From Actinophytocola algeriensis (GTDB lineage: Bacteria; Actinomycetota; Actinomycetes; Mycobacteriales; Pseudonocardiaceae), in the NCBI RefSeq assembly GCF_014203735.1, contig NZ_JACHJQ010000002.1, positions 248,001 through 312,000 on the forward strand: DNA of 64,000 nucleotides, given 5' to 3'. A program made the translations under genes and the position numbers. The first letter of the stretch is position 1; each line of letters begins with the position of its first letter. Below are positions 1 through 10,119 of the stretch, piece by piece. Below the pieces are notes generated by a model that saw only the letters and a list, made by a program, of their open reading frames with translations, had not been told where the DNA came from and made no database searches.

Positions 1-913
1 GAAGGCGGCGGGCGCCGCGTTCGGCGGGTCCTGGTTCGACGCGAAGACCGGGAAGCTCACCGTCGCCGTATCCACTTCGGACCGGGCGGTGCACGACGCG
101 GTCCGCGCGTCCGGCGCGGACGTCGTCCAGGTCGGACAGTCGCTCGCCGCGCTCGACGCCGCCAAGGCCAGGCTCGACACGCTCAAGGCGCCTGCCGACG
201 TGGCCGCCTGGCGGGTCGACCCGCGCAGCGGCGGGCTCGTCGTGACCGTGAAGAAGGGCGGTGACGTCCAGGGCTTCCTCGCCGCCGCGCGCAGGCTGAG
301 CCCGGTGGTCGTCGAGGAGGTCTCGGCGGCACCCACCACGTTCGCGGCCGGGACGGTCGGCGGCGACCCGTACTACATCAACGGGAACACCCGCTGCTCG
401 ATCGGGTTCTCCGTGCACGGCGGGTTCGTCAGCGCCGGCCACTGCGGCGGCGTGAACAGCTCGGTCGTGGGCTGGGACGGCTCGTGGATGGGCACGTTCG
501 CCGGTTCGTCCTTCCCCGGCAACGACTACGCGTTCATCCGCACCGGCGGCGGCTGGTGGAACGCGCCGGTCGTGCTCGGCTGGGGCACGGTCGCGGACCG
601 GCTCGTGCGCGGCTCCGCCGAGGCGCCGGTCGGCTCGTCGATCTGCCGGTCCGGGTCGACGACCCACTGGCACTGCGGCACGGTCCTCGCGAAGAACGAG
701 ACCGTGAACTACGCGCAGGGCGCGGTGCACCAGATGACGAAGACCAGCGTGTGCGCCCAGCCCGGCGACTCCGGTGGCTCGTTCATCACCGGTGAGCAGG
801 CCCAGGGCGTGACCTCCGGCGGCTGGGGCAACTGCTCCACCGGAGGCCAGACCTGGTTCCAGCCCGTCAACGAGATCCTCGGCGTCTACGGCCTCTCGCT
901 GGTCACCGCCTGA
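1..913 (+). CDS. secreted S1-family serine protease (streptogrisin/alpha-lytic type), 5' truncated
   Basis: The reading frame is open from base 2, so the signal peptide and start of the propeptide lie outside the window. The first 90 or so visible residues match the propeptide of alpha-lytic/streptogrisin proteases (a GGSWFD...KLTVAV stretch). The mature enzyme seems to begin near the VGGDPYYI segment. The chymotrypsin-fold triad is complete: His in SAGHC (codon 440-442), Asp in NDYAF (524-526) and Ser in GDSGGS (770-772), with paired cysteines around the His and Ser. It should be an extracellular endopeptidase matured by propeptide cleavage. Its end overlaps the end of the convergent antiporter gene by 28 bp. 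Substrate preference cannot be read from sequence. Confidence 0.93.
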   Translation, partial: KAAGAAFGGSWFDAKTGKLTVAVSTSDRAVHDAVRASGADVVQVGQSLAALDAAKARLDTLKAPADVAAWRVDPRSGGLVVTVKKGGDVQGFLAAARRLSPVVVEEVSAAPTTFAAGTVGGDPYYINGNTRCSIGFSVHGGFVSAGHCGGVNSSVVGWDGSWMGTFAGSSFPGNDYAFIRTGGGWWNAPVVLGWGTVADRLVRGSAEAPVGSSICRSGSTTHWHCGTVLAKNETVNYAQGAVHQMTKTSVCAQPGDSGGSFITGEQAQGVTSGGWGNCSTGGQTWFQPVNEILGVYGLSLVTA

Positions 914-2232
914 TCCTCGGGAGAGCCGTCACCGCCGCGCGCGGTGACGGCTCTCATCAGCGGTCCCGTCGCCGCGGTCGTGATCACCGCGACCAGCACG
1001 AGGATCGTGAAGCCCAGCTCGTTCACGAACCCGTACTGCAGCCCGATCGTCGCCACGACGAGCTCGGTCACGCCCCGGCAGTTCATCAGCGTGCCGAGCC
1101 GGAGCGAGTCCCGTACCGGGAGACCGGCGAGTCGCGCGGCACCGCCCGCGCCCGCGAACTTGGTCACCGTCGCGACCGCCAGCACGAGCACGAACAGCAG
1201 CCAGTTGCCCCCGGACTCGCCGAGCAGGCCGACCGACGTGCTCAGCCCGACTCCCGCGAAGAACAGCGGCAGCAGGATCGCGATCGCGAACCCCTGCAGC
1301 TGCTCGCCGATCCGCGTCACCGCGGGCGTGTGCCGAGGCACGGCCACACCGAACAGGAACGCCCCGATCACCGGGTGCAGCCCGATCAGCTGCGTCACCC
1401 CGGCGTACCCGATCGCGCCGACGACGAGCGTGCCGAGCAGCAGCTGCGCCGACGCGACCCGGTCCACCAGCGCCCGCAGCGCGGGCCGGACACACAGGAC
1501 GGTCACCACCACCAGCGCCGCGGCGAGCCCCGCGGTCGTCGCGACGCTGCCGGTGCCGGACAGGCCGGTGCCCGCGAGGATGACGGTCAGCGCGAACCAC
1601 GCCACCCCGTCACCCACGGCCGCCGACGACAACGCGGTCACCCCGAGCCGGGTGTCCGCGATGCCGAGGTCGACGAGGATCCGTGCCAGCACGGGCAACG
1701 CGGTGATCGACAGCGCGAGCCCGAAGAACAGCACGAACCCGGTCCCGCCCCCGCCGAGCGCGGGTGCCGCCAGCGCGACCCCCGCGCCCGAGACGAACGG
1801 CAGTCCCATGCCGCCGAGCACGGTCGCGCCGACCACCCGCCTGCTGCCGAGCCGGTCGGTGCGCAGTTCACAGCCGAGCAGGAACATGAACACGATCAGA
1901 CCGAGCTGTGCCGCGTAGTTCAGCGCGGTGAGCACCGGTTCGGGGAACAGCCAGCCCTGCGAGGCGGGCCACAGCAGACCGAGCACGGACGGGCCGAGCA
2001 CGAGCCCGCCGATCACCTCCCCGAGCACGGGCGGCTGCCCGAACCGCTTGAGCACCGCGCCGAACACGTGGCACACCAACAGGATCACGGCGACGGAGAA
2101 CAGGAACCGGGCGACCGGGTCACCGGGATGGCCGTCGAACAGCGCCGGTCCCCACAGCAGACCGGCACCGACCAGCACGACGAGCCCGCCGACCACACCA
2201 GGCCACGTCTGGCGGCCTGCCTGTGTCGTCAT
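886..2232 (-). CDS. Kef-type cation:proton antiporter (CPA2 family)
   Basis: A 448-residue integral membrane protein with about 12-13 hydrophobic segments, the usual length for CPA2 exchangers without a C-terminal regulatory domain. Typical motifs are GQPPVLGEVIGGLVLGPS near residue 65, FLLGCELRTD near 118, and a late ELVVATIGL helix. It would exchange Na+ or K+ for protons across the cytoplasmic membrane. The ATG at 2232 overlaps the stop of the flavin reductase gene (ATGA), so it is the third gene of the halogenase operon. An ion antiporter is not an obvious halogenation partner. It may serve self-protection or ion supply, but that is inference. Confidence 0.88.
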   Translation of the reverse strand: MTTQAGRQTWPGVVGGLVVLVGAGLLWGPALFDGHPGDPVARFLFSVAVILLVCHVFGAVLKRFGQPPVLGEVIGGLVLGPSVLGLLWPASQGWLFPEPVLTALNYAAQLGLIVFMFLLGCELRTDRLGSRRVVGATVLGGMGLPFVSGAGVALAAPALGGGGTGFVLFFGLALSITALPVLARILVDLGIADTRLGVTALSSAAVGDGVAWFALTVILAGTGLSGTGSVATTAGLAAALVVVTVLCVRPALRALVDRVASAQLLLGTLVVGAIGYAGVTQLIGLHPVIGAFLFGVAVPRHTPAVTRIGEQLQGFAIAILLPLFFAGVGLSTSVGLLGESGGNWLLFVLVLAVATVTKFAGAGGAARLAGLPVRDSLRLGTLMNCRGVTELVVATIGLQYGFVNELGFTILVLVAVITTAATGPLMRAVTARGGDGSPEDQAVTSERP

Positions 2233-2741
2233 GGCACCTTCTCCGTCGCCACGCCGGGATCGGCCCAGCTCGCGAACCGCCGCATCCCGTACAGCAGCGG
2301 GGTTTCCGCGCGCTGTTCGGTGTTGATCACCTCGCCGAAGACCGCCACGTGGTCACCCACGGCGACGGCCTCCGCGACCCGGCACTCCGCCACCGCGAAC
2401 GCGTCCTCCATCAACCACAACTGGCCTGCTTTGCCGAACTGCCAGGGAATTCGCTCGAAGCGGTCCGGTGCGGCGGAGGAGAAGACCTCCGCCGCCCGGC
2501 GACCGCCGTCGTGCAACAGGTTCACCGCGAACCGCCCGCTGTCGCGGACCGCGGCGAGGGTGCCGCTGCGCACGTCGAGGCACACCATCAGCGTCGGCGG
2601 GGTGACCGTGACGCTGGTGAGTGACGTGCATGTCAACCCGTGCGGCCTGCCGTCGCGACCGACCGCCGTGATGACGGTGACACCCGTGCAGAACGTGCTC
2701 ATGAACGACCGGAACTCGTCCGGCGCCGACCCGTCCGGCAC
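2229..2741 (-). CDS. NAD(P)H:flavin reductase partner of the halogenase
   Basis: 170 residues of the flavin reductase-like FMN-binding fold, with the signatures FCTGVTVITA, GLTCTSLTSVTVTPP, FAVNLL and a terminal H-V-FGEV stretch. These enzymes release free FADH2 by NAD(P)H-dependent reduction for two-component flavin enzymes. The GTG start at 2741 sits one base after the halogenase stop and the gene overlaps the antiporter start, so the pair is almost certainly co-translated. Context makes it the FADH2 supplier of the tryptophan halogenase. Confidence 0.92.
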   Translation of the reverse strand: MPDGSAPDEFRSFMSTFCTGVTVITAVGRDGRPHGLTCTSLTSVTVTPPTLMVCLDVRSGTLAAVRDSGRFAVNLLHDGGRRAAEVFSSAAPDRFERIPWQFGKAGQLWLMEDAFAVAECRVAEAVAVGDHVAVFGEVINTEQRAETPLLYGMRRFASWADPGVATEKVP

Positions 2742-2742
2742 G

Positions 2743-4596
<1,854 letters not shown>

Positions 4597-4632
4597 ATGA
4601 GAGTCCGGATTCCTACCTTTGACTGGACGTGA
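4597..4632 (+). CDS. 11-residue micro-ORF (MRVRIPTFDWT), possible leader peptide
   Basis: The ATG at 4597 is preceded at 8 nt by an ideal GGAGGG. The frame reads MRVRIPTFDWT and ends with TGA at 4630-4632, overlapping a GTG at 4629 that is in frame with the downstream aminotransferase gene (GTGA). Several codons (AGA, ATT, CCT, TTT) are rare in this genome, unlike every neighbouring gene. A regulatory leader, a coupling cistron or, less likely, a small product precursor are all possible. No homologue is known to me, and it could be coincidental. Confidence 0.4.
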   Translation: MRVRIPTFDWT

Positions 4633-4652
4633 GGCTCGTGGTGAGGAGTGTC

Positions 4653-6023
4653 ATGAAGGCGGATCTGGCGATGTTCGGCGGAAAGCCCGCGGTGCGGGCT
4701 GCGTACCGCAGGCTCGAGTGGCCGGTGGTGACCGACGCCGATCGGGAGGCGGTCGGGCGGGTGCTCGACAGCCGGAAGTTCACCGTGGGCGCGAAGAACG
4801 AGGCCGAGATCCACGGTCTGGAGCGGGAATGGGCCGAGTTCTGCGACACGCGCCACGCCGTCTCCGTGAACAGTGGCACTGTCGCGCTCGAACTGGCACT
4901 CGCGGCTTTGGGACTGGGCCCTGGGGACGAGGTGATCGTTCCGGCGCTCAGCTATGTCGCCACGGCGATGGCACCGCTGTACTCGTTGGCGGTACCGGTG
5001 TTCGTGGACATCGACCCCGTCACGTTCAACATCGACGTGACCAGGATCGAGGAGAAGATCACCAACCGGACCCGCGCGATCGTGCCGGTGCACCTCGGCG
5101 GGTTGCCCGCCGAGATGGACGAGATCCTCGCGCTGGCGAAGAAGTACGACCTGCTTGTCGTCGAGGACGCCGTCCAGGCCCAGGGCGGCACCTACCGCGG
5201 CCGTACCTGTGGCTCGATCGGTGACGCGGCGGTCTTCAGCCTCAACGTGGAGAAGAGCATCCCCACCTGCGGCGAGGGCGGCCTGGTCGTCACCGACCGC
5301 GAGGACGTCGCCGAGCGGATCCGCAGTCTGCGCATCCTCGGCGAGGATCTGTCCACTGAGGAACGCCTGTACGTGTCCGCCACCCGGGGTTCCAACCTCA
5401 AGCTCTCGTCGGTGCTGGCCGCGTTCACGCGCTCACAACTGGCGCGGTTCTGGGACTACCAGCACAAGCGGGACGCCAACACGCCCGTCTTCGTCGACCG
5501 GCTGGCGCAGCTGCCCGGCATCGTCGTGCCGACCGTGCCCGACGACCGCACCCACATGTGGCACATGCTGCGCTTCCGGTTCGACCCCCGGGCCGCCGGG
5601 CTCGACGGGGTCTCCCCCGGCCGGTTCCGCGCCGCTCTGCGCCGTGCGCTGCTCGCCGAAGGGGTGCCGCTCACGCACTACCAGATCATCCCGCTCCCAG
5701 GGCAGCCCGTGTTCCAGGACCAGAACGCCTACGGCAACGGGCTTCCCTGGTCGCTGCCGGGCACGAACCCGCAGCGCTACGACCTCGCCGACTACCCGGT
5801 GACCTGCCAGGTGATCGAGGACTCGCTGTGCCTGCGCCGGATGCACCTCAACCCGGAAGCCGGGCCGGCGCTCGCCGAGTACGCCACCGCGTTCGAGCGG
5901 GTCTGGGACAACCTGGACCGTGTCGGCAAGTTCGCGCGGGCCATGCCGTACGAGCCACCGTGGCACTCCGTGCCGAACGGGCCGCGGCTCCCCGAAGCGA
6001 ACACGGAGGCGAAGGCGGCATGA
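4653..6023 (+). CDS. DegT/DnrJ/EryC1-family PLP aminotransferase (probable DADH C6 transaminase)
   Basis: 456 residues of the DegT/AHBA-synthase-like fold-type I family. The PLP lysine is Lys201 in NVEKSIPTCGEGG, Asp172 lies in VVEDAVQAQG, and the PLP-phosphate loop is NSGTVALELAL (73-83). ATG 4653 gives the family-typical N-terminus (short lead, then GGKPAVR) and has GAGGAG close upstream. GTG 4629, overlapping the micro-ORF stop, is an alternative adding eight residues. Next to a transketolase and an AmCP set, the natural role is transamination of the 6-keto group of the carrier-bound dihydroxy-oxoheptanoate. That role rests on context and on the published vazabitide pathway. Confidence 0.9.
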   Translation: MKADLAMFGGKPAVRAAYRRLEWPVVTDADREAVGRVLDSRKFTVGAKNEAEIHGLEREWAEFCDTRHAVSVNSGTVALELALAALGLGPGDEVIVPALSYVATAMAPLYSLAVPVFVDIDPVTFNIDVTRIEEKITNRTRAIVPVHLGGLPAEMDEILALAKKYDLLVVEDAVQAQGGTYRGRTCGSIGDAAVFSLNVEKSIPTCGEGGLVVTDREDVAERIRSLRILGEDLSTEERLYVSATRGSNLKLSSVLAAFTRSQLARFWDYQHKRDANTPVFVDRLAQLPGIVVPTVPDDRTHMWHMLRFRFDPRAAGLDGVSPGRFRAALRRALLAEGVPLTHYQIIPLPGQPVFQDQNAYGNGLPWSLPGTNPQRYDLADYPVTCQVIEDSLCLRRMHLNPEAGPALAEYATAFERVWDNLDRVGKFARAMPYEPPWHSVPNGPRLPEANTEAKAA

Positions 6024-6868
6024 GCGTCGAGGCACTCGCCGAGCCGTCGCCGGTCGGCGACCTGGTCGGCTTACACCGGACCGCGCTCGCCGTGCGGGAA
6101 CACATCCTCGCGATGGGCGCGGGCGCGGTCGGCACACACGTCGGCGGCTCACTGTCCGCTGTGGACATCCTCGTCGCGCTGTACCGCGAGGTGCTGCGGG
6201 TGCGGCCGGACGAGCCGGGCTGGCCGGACCGCGACCACTTCATCCTCAGCAAGGGGCACGCGTCGGCCGCCCTGTACGCGACGCTCGCCGAGTGCGGGTT
6301 CTTCCCCGTCGAGGAGCTCGGCACCTACGGCCGCGCCGGCGGCAGGCTGATGGCGCACCCCACGCCCGCGGTACCTGGTGTCGAGTTCGCCACCGGCTCG
6401 CTCGGGCACGGGCTCGCCCTCGGCGCCGGGCTCGCACTGGCCGCCAAACGCGCGGGCCGCGACAAGCGGGTGTTCGTGCTCATGGGCGACGGCGAGCTGC
6501 AGGAAGGCTCGGTGTGGGAGGCCGCGATGGCCGCCGCCCACCACGAGCTGGACAACCTCACCGCGATCGTCGACCGGAACCGGCTGCAGATCAGCGGGTC
6601 CACGGAGGACCGGCTGCGGCTCGAACCGCTGGCCGACAAGTGGCGCGCGTTCGGCTGGCAGACGTCCGAGGTGGACGGTCATGACTTCGCGCAGCTCGTG
6701 CCCGCGCTGCGCACCCCGCCCTCGGCGGGCGGTCCGGCCGTGCTCATCGCGGACACCGTGAAGGGCCGCGGCGTGCGGCACCTGCAGCACCGCAAGCAGA
6801 GCCACTTCGCGAAGCTCGGCCCCGAGGCGTACGAGCGGGCCGTCACGGCGTTGCGAGCGGCCGCATGA
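6020..6868 (+). CDS. transketolase, N-terminal (thiamine diphosphate-binding) subunit
   Basis: 282 residues equal to the N-terminal half of a split transketolase. SKGHASAALYA (residues 77-87) and the ThDP/Mg motif starting GDGELQEGSVWEAA (156-169) and ending in an N-R-N are present. The start overlaps the aminotransferase stop (ATGA). Together with the next gene it would transfer a two-carbon ketol unit. In the AmCP pathway this goes onto carrier-bound glutamate semialdehyde, giving the 5-hydroxy-6-oxo-7-hydroxy seven-carbon chain. Codon 18 is TTA (6071-6073), a very rare leucine codon in such genomes, so bldA-type translational control is possible. Confidence 0.93.
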   Translation: MSVEALAEPSPVGDLVGLHRTALAVREHILAMGAGAVGTHVGGSLSAVDILVALYREVLRVRPDEPGWPDRDHFILSKGHASAALYATLAECGFFPVEELGTYGRAGGRLMAHPTPAVPGVEFATGSLGHGLALGAGLALAAKRAGRDKRVFVLMGDGELQEGSVWEAAMAAAHHELDNLTAIVDRNRLQISGSTEDRLRLEPLADKWRAFGWQTSEVDGHDFAQLVPALRTPPSAGGPAVLIADTVKGRGVRHLQHRKQSHFAKLGPEAYERAVTALRAAA

Positions 6869-6908
6869 GCGGAGCTTGCCGGCGGTCGGCGACCGGCGAG
6901 GGGGCGGC

Positions 6909-7880
6909 GTGACCACGGCCCTGCCGGAGTCCGACCGCGCCGCCTACCGCGCGGCGCTGGTCGACCTCGCCCGCGCGGACACCCGGATCTGGTGCCTGGA
7001 CTCGGACATGGGCGGCCTGGAGAAGCAGTTCCAGGCCGAACTGCCCGACCAGTACGTCGACGTCGGCATCGCGGAAGCCAACCTGATGTCGATCGCGGCC
7101 GCGCTGGCGAGCACCGGGATCCTGCCGTTCGCCAACACGATGGCGGCGTTCGCGTCCGCGCGTGCGCTGGAACAGGTGAAGCTCGACATCGCCTACCACG
7201 GCCTGCCGGTGCGGATCGTCGCCACGCACGCCGGGTTCTCCGCCGCGCACTACGGGCCGACGCACCACGCGCAGTCCGACCTCGCGGCCATGCGGACGCT
7301 GCCGAACATGACCGTGCTGACACCGGCGGACGCGTACGAGACCGTCCGCCTGGTCACCGCCGCGGCCTACCTGCCAGGGCCGGTGTACCTGCGCCTCGGC
7401 CGCAATCCCATCGAACCCGTGTACGCGGGCGATGACGCCGTCGGCACCGACCTCACCATCGGGAAGGCCGTGGAGCTGCGGGCGGGCGACGACGTGACGA
7501 TCGTCGCCGCCGGTGCGCTGCCGGTGCGGTTCGCGCTGGAGGCGGCCGACGACCTCGCCGCGGGGGGCGTCGGCGCGCGGGTGCTGAACCTGCACACGAT
7601 CAAGCCGCTCGACGTGGCCGCGCTCGTGGCGGCCGCGGAGCAGACCGCGGGCATCGTGACCGTCGAGGACCACTCGGTGCTCGGTGGTGTGGGTGGTGCG
7701 GTCGCCGAGGTGCTCGCCGAGCACCGTCCGGTGCCGGTGCGCAGGGTCGGCATCGCGGACAGCTTCTGCGCCCGCCCCGGCACCCACACCGAGCAGCTCG
7801 CGGCGGCCGGGGTGTCCACGGCACACGTGGTGGCCGCCGCACTGTCGATCAGTCCACTGTGCACGTCCATCTGGGATTGA
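6909..7880 (+). CDS. transketolase, C-terminal (pyrimidine-binding plus C-domain) subunit
   Basis: 323 residues matching the Pyr and C-terminal domains of transketolase. DVGIAEANLMSIAAALA carries the glutamate that activates ThDP, and HHAQSDLAAMRTLPNM is family-typical. GTG 6909 was chosen because GAGGGGG lies just upstream; an earlier in-frame ATG at 6876 would add an unconserved 11 residues. The 40 bp between the subunits holds a copy of the junction repeat seen again near 8971. It forms the active enzyme with the upstream subunit. Confidence 0.92.
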   Translation: MTTALPESDRAAYRAALVDLARADTRIWCLDSDMGGLEKQFQAELPDQYVDVGIAEANLMSIAAALASTGILPFANTMAAFASARALEQVKLDIAYHGLPVRIVATHAGFSAAHYGPTHHAQSDLAAMRTLPNMTVLTPADAYETVRLVTAAAYLPGPVYLRLGRNPIEPVYAGDDAVGTDLTIGKAVELRAGDDVTIVAAGALPVRFALEAADDLAAGGVGARVLNLHTIKPLDVAALVAAAEQTAGIVTVEDHSVLGGVGGAVAEVLAEHRPVPVRRVGIADSFCARPGTHTEQLAAAGVSTAHVVAAALSISPLCTSIWD

Positions 7881-7895
7881 CAAAGGGAGAAGGCA

Positions 7896-8075
7896 ATGAC
7901 AACCGCCGCGGTGAGCACCTGTCCCGACTGCACGGAAGCCGTGCCGTCAGCGGACGACGTGCGGGTGACGTCGATCGTCGAGTGCCCGGGCTGCCAGGCC
8001 GAGCTCGAGGTCATCGGCGTCGACCCGGTCGAGTACGCGCTGGCGCCCGACATCGAGGAAGACTTCGGGGAGTAG
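7896..8075 (+). CDS. lysW-like: LysW-type amino-group carrier protein (AmCP)
   Basis: A 59-residue acidic protein with two CxxC knuckles (Cys9-Cys12 and Cys30-Cys33) forming a zinc ribbon and the diagnostic C-terminus EEDFGE. In LysW and AmCP proteins the gamma-carboxyl of the final Glu is joined to the amino group of the substrate, which is then carried through several enzymes. AAAGGGAGAAGG just upstream is a strong ribosome binding site. It lies 15 bp after the transketolase gene and 2 bp before lysX. This gene defines the cluster as AmCP-mediated. It is shorter than most annotation cut-offs. Confidence 0.93.
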   Translation: MTTAAVSTCPDCTEAVPSADDVRVTSIVECPGCQAELEVIGVDPVEYALAPDIEEDFGE

Positions 8076-8077
8076 GC

Positions 8078-8974
8078 GTGAGCGGCGCTCGCGGAGCGAA
8101 CCACCGAGGTTCCCTCGCGGTCCTGACGACCCGCACGCGGCTCGAGGAGCGGCTGATCTTCGCCGCCCTCGAGCGGCGCGGGCTCCCGTACGTCCAGGTG
8201 GACGACCGGACGCTGGTCCACCGGCTGGGCGCGCCCGGCGCCGTGCGCTACCGGGGTGTGCTGAACCGGATCATGTCGCACACCCGCAGCGTCTACGCCA
8301 CCCGGATCTTCGAGGCGACCGGCCACCGCGTGTTCAACCCGAGCGGGGTGGTGGACGTCTGCGGCGACAAGATCCTGACCTCGCTGGCACTCGTGCGCGC
8401 GGGTCTCCCGCACCCCGAGACGGTGCTGGCGGTGACCCCGGACGCGGCGATCGAGGCGATCGAGCGGGTGGGTTACCCGGCGGTGCTGAAGCCCGCGGTC
8501 GGGTCGTGGGGGCGGCTGCTGTCCAAGGTGAACGACCGGGACGCCGCCGAGACCCTGATCGAGCACAAGCAGTCGCTCAGGTCCCCGATCCACAACGTCT
8601 ACTACGTCCAGGAGTACGTCGACAAGCCCGACCGCGACCTCCGCGTGATCGTCATCGGCGACGAGGTCGTCGCCGCGGTCTACCGGCGCTCCGACCACTG
8701 GATCACGAACACCGCGCGCGGTGCGACCACCGCCGTGTGCGCGGTGACCGACGAGCTGCGGTCGCTCGCGCTGCGTGCCGCGGCGGCGGTGGGTGGCGGC
8801 ATCCTCGCCGTGGACCTGCTCGAACGCGCCGGCGGCGAGCTGCTGGTGACGGAGGTCAACCACACCATGGAGTTCCACGGCCTCGCGGCGGTGGCCGAGG
8901 TGGACATCGCCGACCTGGTCGTCGACCACGTCGACCGCAACAGCCCGACCGACCTGGTGGAGGCAGCGGCATGA
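8078..8974 (+). CDS. lysX-like: LysX/ArgX-family ATP-grasp ligase (AmCP-glutamate ligase)
   Basis: 298 residues of the RimK/LysX ATP-grasp family: KPAVGSWGRLLSKVND in the ATP-binding part, VQEYV...DLRVIVIGDEVVAAVYR in the middle, and LLVTEVNHTMEFHG at the metal/substrate site. It should ligate an amino acid, most likely glutamate, to the C-terminal Glu of the carrier using ATP. The GTG start lies 2 bp after the carrier gene. The first dozen residues (VSGARGANHRGS) are encoded by a copy of the junction repeat found at 9029, so they may be dispensable and the true start could be later. Confidence 0.9.
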   Translation: MSGARGANHRGSLAVLTTRTRLEERLIFAALERRGLPYVQVDDRTLVHRLGAPGAVRYRGVLNRIMSHTRSVYATRIFEATGHRVFNPSGVVDVCGDKILTSLALVRAGLPHPETVLAVTPDAAIEAIERVGYPAVLKPAVGSWGRLLSKVNDRDAAETLIEHKQSLRSPIHNVYYVQEYVDKPDRDLRVIVIGDEVVAAVYRRSDHWITNTARGATTAVCAVTDELRSLALRAAAAVGGGILAVDLLERAGGELLVTEVNHTMEFHGLAAVAEVDIADLVVDHVDRNSPTDLVEAAA

Positions 8975-9096
8975 GCGGAGCTTGCGAGGGGGCAGCGAGA
9001 TGAGCGGAGCTTGCGAGGGGGCGGCGAGATGAGCGGAGCTTGCGAAGCGAATCATCGAACACAGCGCCGCCACGGAGCCTGCGAGGGGGCGGCGAG
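8971..9096 (+). repeat. 29-bp tandem junction repeat between lysX-like and lysY-like genes
   Basis: Units start at 8971, 9000 and 9029. The first two are 29 bp and almost identical (ATGAGCGGAGCTTGCGAGGG, then GGC(A/G)GCGAG). The third begins the same way and then continues as GAAGCGAATCATCGA before ending in the same GCGAGGGGGCGGCGAG block. Each unit carries an ATG and a purine-rich ribosome-binding-like block, and the last places GAGGGGG upstream of the next gene. Related copies lie at 6865-6908 and at the start of lysX (8078-8107). Confidence 0.85.
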
Positions 9097-10119
9097 ATGA
9101 GGGCGACTGTCGTCGGGGGCAGCGGGTACATCGGCGGTGAGCTGGTGCGCCTCCTGCTGGGCCATCCCGAGGTGGAGCTGGCGTACGTCACGTCGACCAG
9201 GTACGCGGGCCGTCCACTGCGAACCGCGCACCCGAACCTGCGCGGCCGCACCAACCTCACCTTCACCCAGGACGACGAGGTCGGCGAGACCGACGTCGTG
9301 TTCCTCGCCGTGCCGCACGGCGCCGCGATGAAGGAGATCGACCGGTGGTCCGCGCTCGCACCCCGGATCGTCGACCTGTCCGCCGACCACCGCATCCACA
9401 GCACCGACCTGCGCGAGCGCTACTACCCCGGCGGCGTGCCCGACCAGGAGTGGCTCGCGCGGTTCCGCACCGGCATCCCGGAGCTGCACCGCGACGACCT
9501 GCGCGACGCGACGCACATCGCGGTCGCGGGCTGCATGGCGAACGCGGCGATCCTCGCACTGCACCCGCTCGCCGCGGCCGGGCTGGTCGCGGGCACGACG
9601 CTGGTCGACGCGCGCACCGGTTCGTCCGGCGGGGGCCGGGTGCCCGACGAGGGCAGCCACCACCCCGAGCGCAGCGGTGTGCTGCGGATGGCGAAACCGC
9701 ACGGCCACCGGCACATGGCGGAGATCATCCAGGCGTGCGGGGTGCCGGTGTACATGTCGGTGACCGCGGTCGAGGCCGTGCGCGGCGTGCAGGTCGTCTG
9801 CCACGTCATGCTGCGGAACCCCACGACCGAGCGGGACGTCTGGGCGGTCTACCGCGACGCCTACCGGCACGAGCCGTTCGTGCGGCTGGTGCGGGAGCGG
9901 TCCGCGCTGCACCGGATGCCGGAGCCGAAGCTGTTGTCCGGCACGAACTTCTGCGACATCGGCCTCTCGCTCGACGAGGGCGGCGAGCACCTCGTCGTGG
10001 TGGCCGCGATCGACAACCTCGTCAAGGGGGGTGCGGGGAATGCCGTCCAGTGCCTCAACATCGCGGCCGGGTGGGACGAGACCAGCGGGCTCGACTTCAT
10101 CGGGCTCCACCCGGTCTGA
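9097..10119 (+). CDS. lysY-like: ArgC/LysY-like AmCP-acyl-phosphate reductase
   Basis: 340 residues of the N-acetyl-gamma-glutamyl-phosphate reductase family. The NADPH fold begins VVGGSGYIGGELVRLL (residues 5-20), the catalytic cysteine is Cys146 in VAGCMANAA, and GSSGGGRVPDE and DNLVKGGAGNAVQ are family blocks. It reduces carrier-bound glutamyl phosphate to the semialdehyde, the acceptor for the transketolase. ATG 9097 directly follows the repeat-borne GAGGGGG block. Chromosomal ArgC is the close alternative, but the AmCP neighbours argue for the carrier-bound role. Confidence 0.92.
   Translation: MRATVVGGSGYIGGELVRLLLGHPEVELAYVTSTRYAGRPLRTAHPNLRGRTNLTFTQDDEVGETDVVFLAVPHGAAMKEIDRWSALAPRIVDLSADHRIHSTDLRERYYPGGVPDQEWLARFRTGIPELHRDDLRDATHIAVAGCMANAAILALHPLAAAGLVAGTTLVDARTGSSGGGRVPDEGSHHPERSGVLRMAKPHGHRHMAEIIQACGVPVYMSVTAVEAVRGVQVVCHVMLRNPTTERDVWAVYRDAYRHEPFVRLVRERSALHRMPEPKLLSGTNFCDIGLSLDEGGEHLVVVAAIDNLVKGGAGNAVQCLNIAAGWDETSGLDFIGLHPV

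Noticed and set aside
7367-9073. 568-codon minus-strand frame opposite the AmCP genes
   Set aside because: Antisense to transketolase, LysW and LysX, all of which have clear families. No ribosome binding site or domain.
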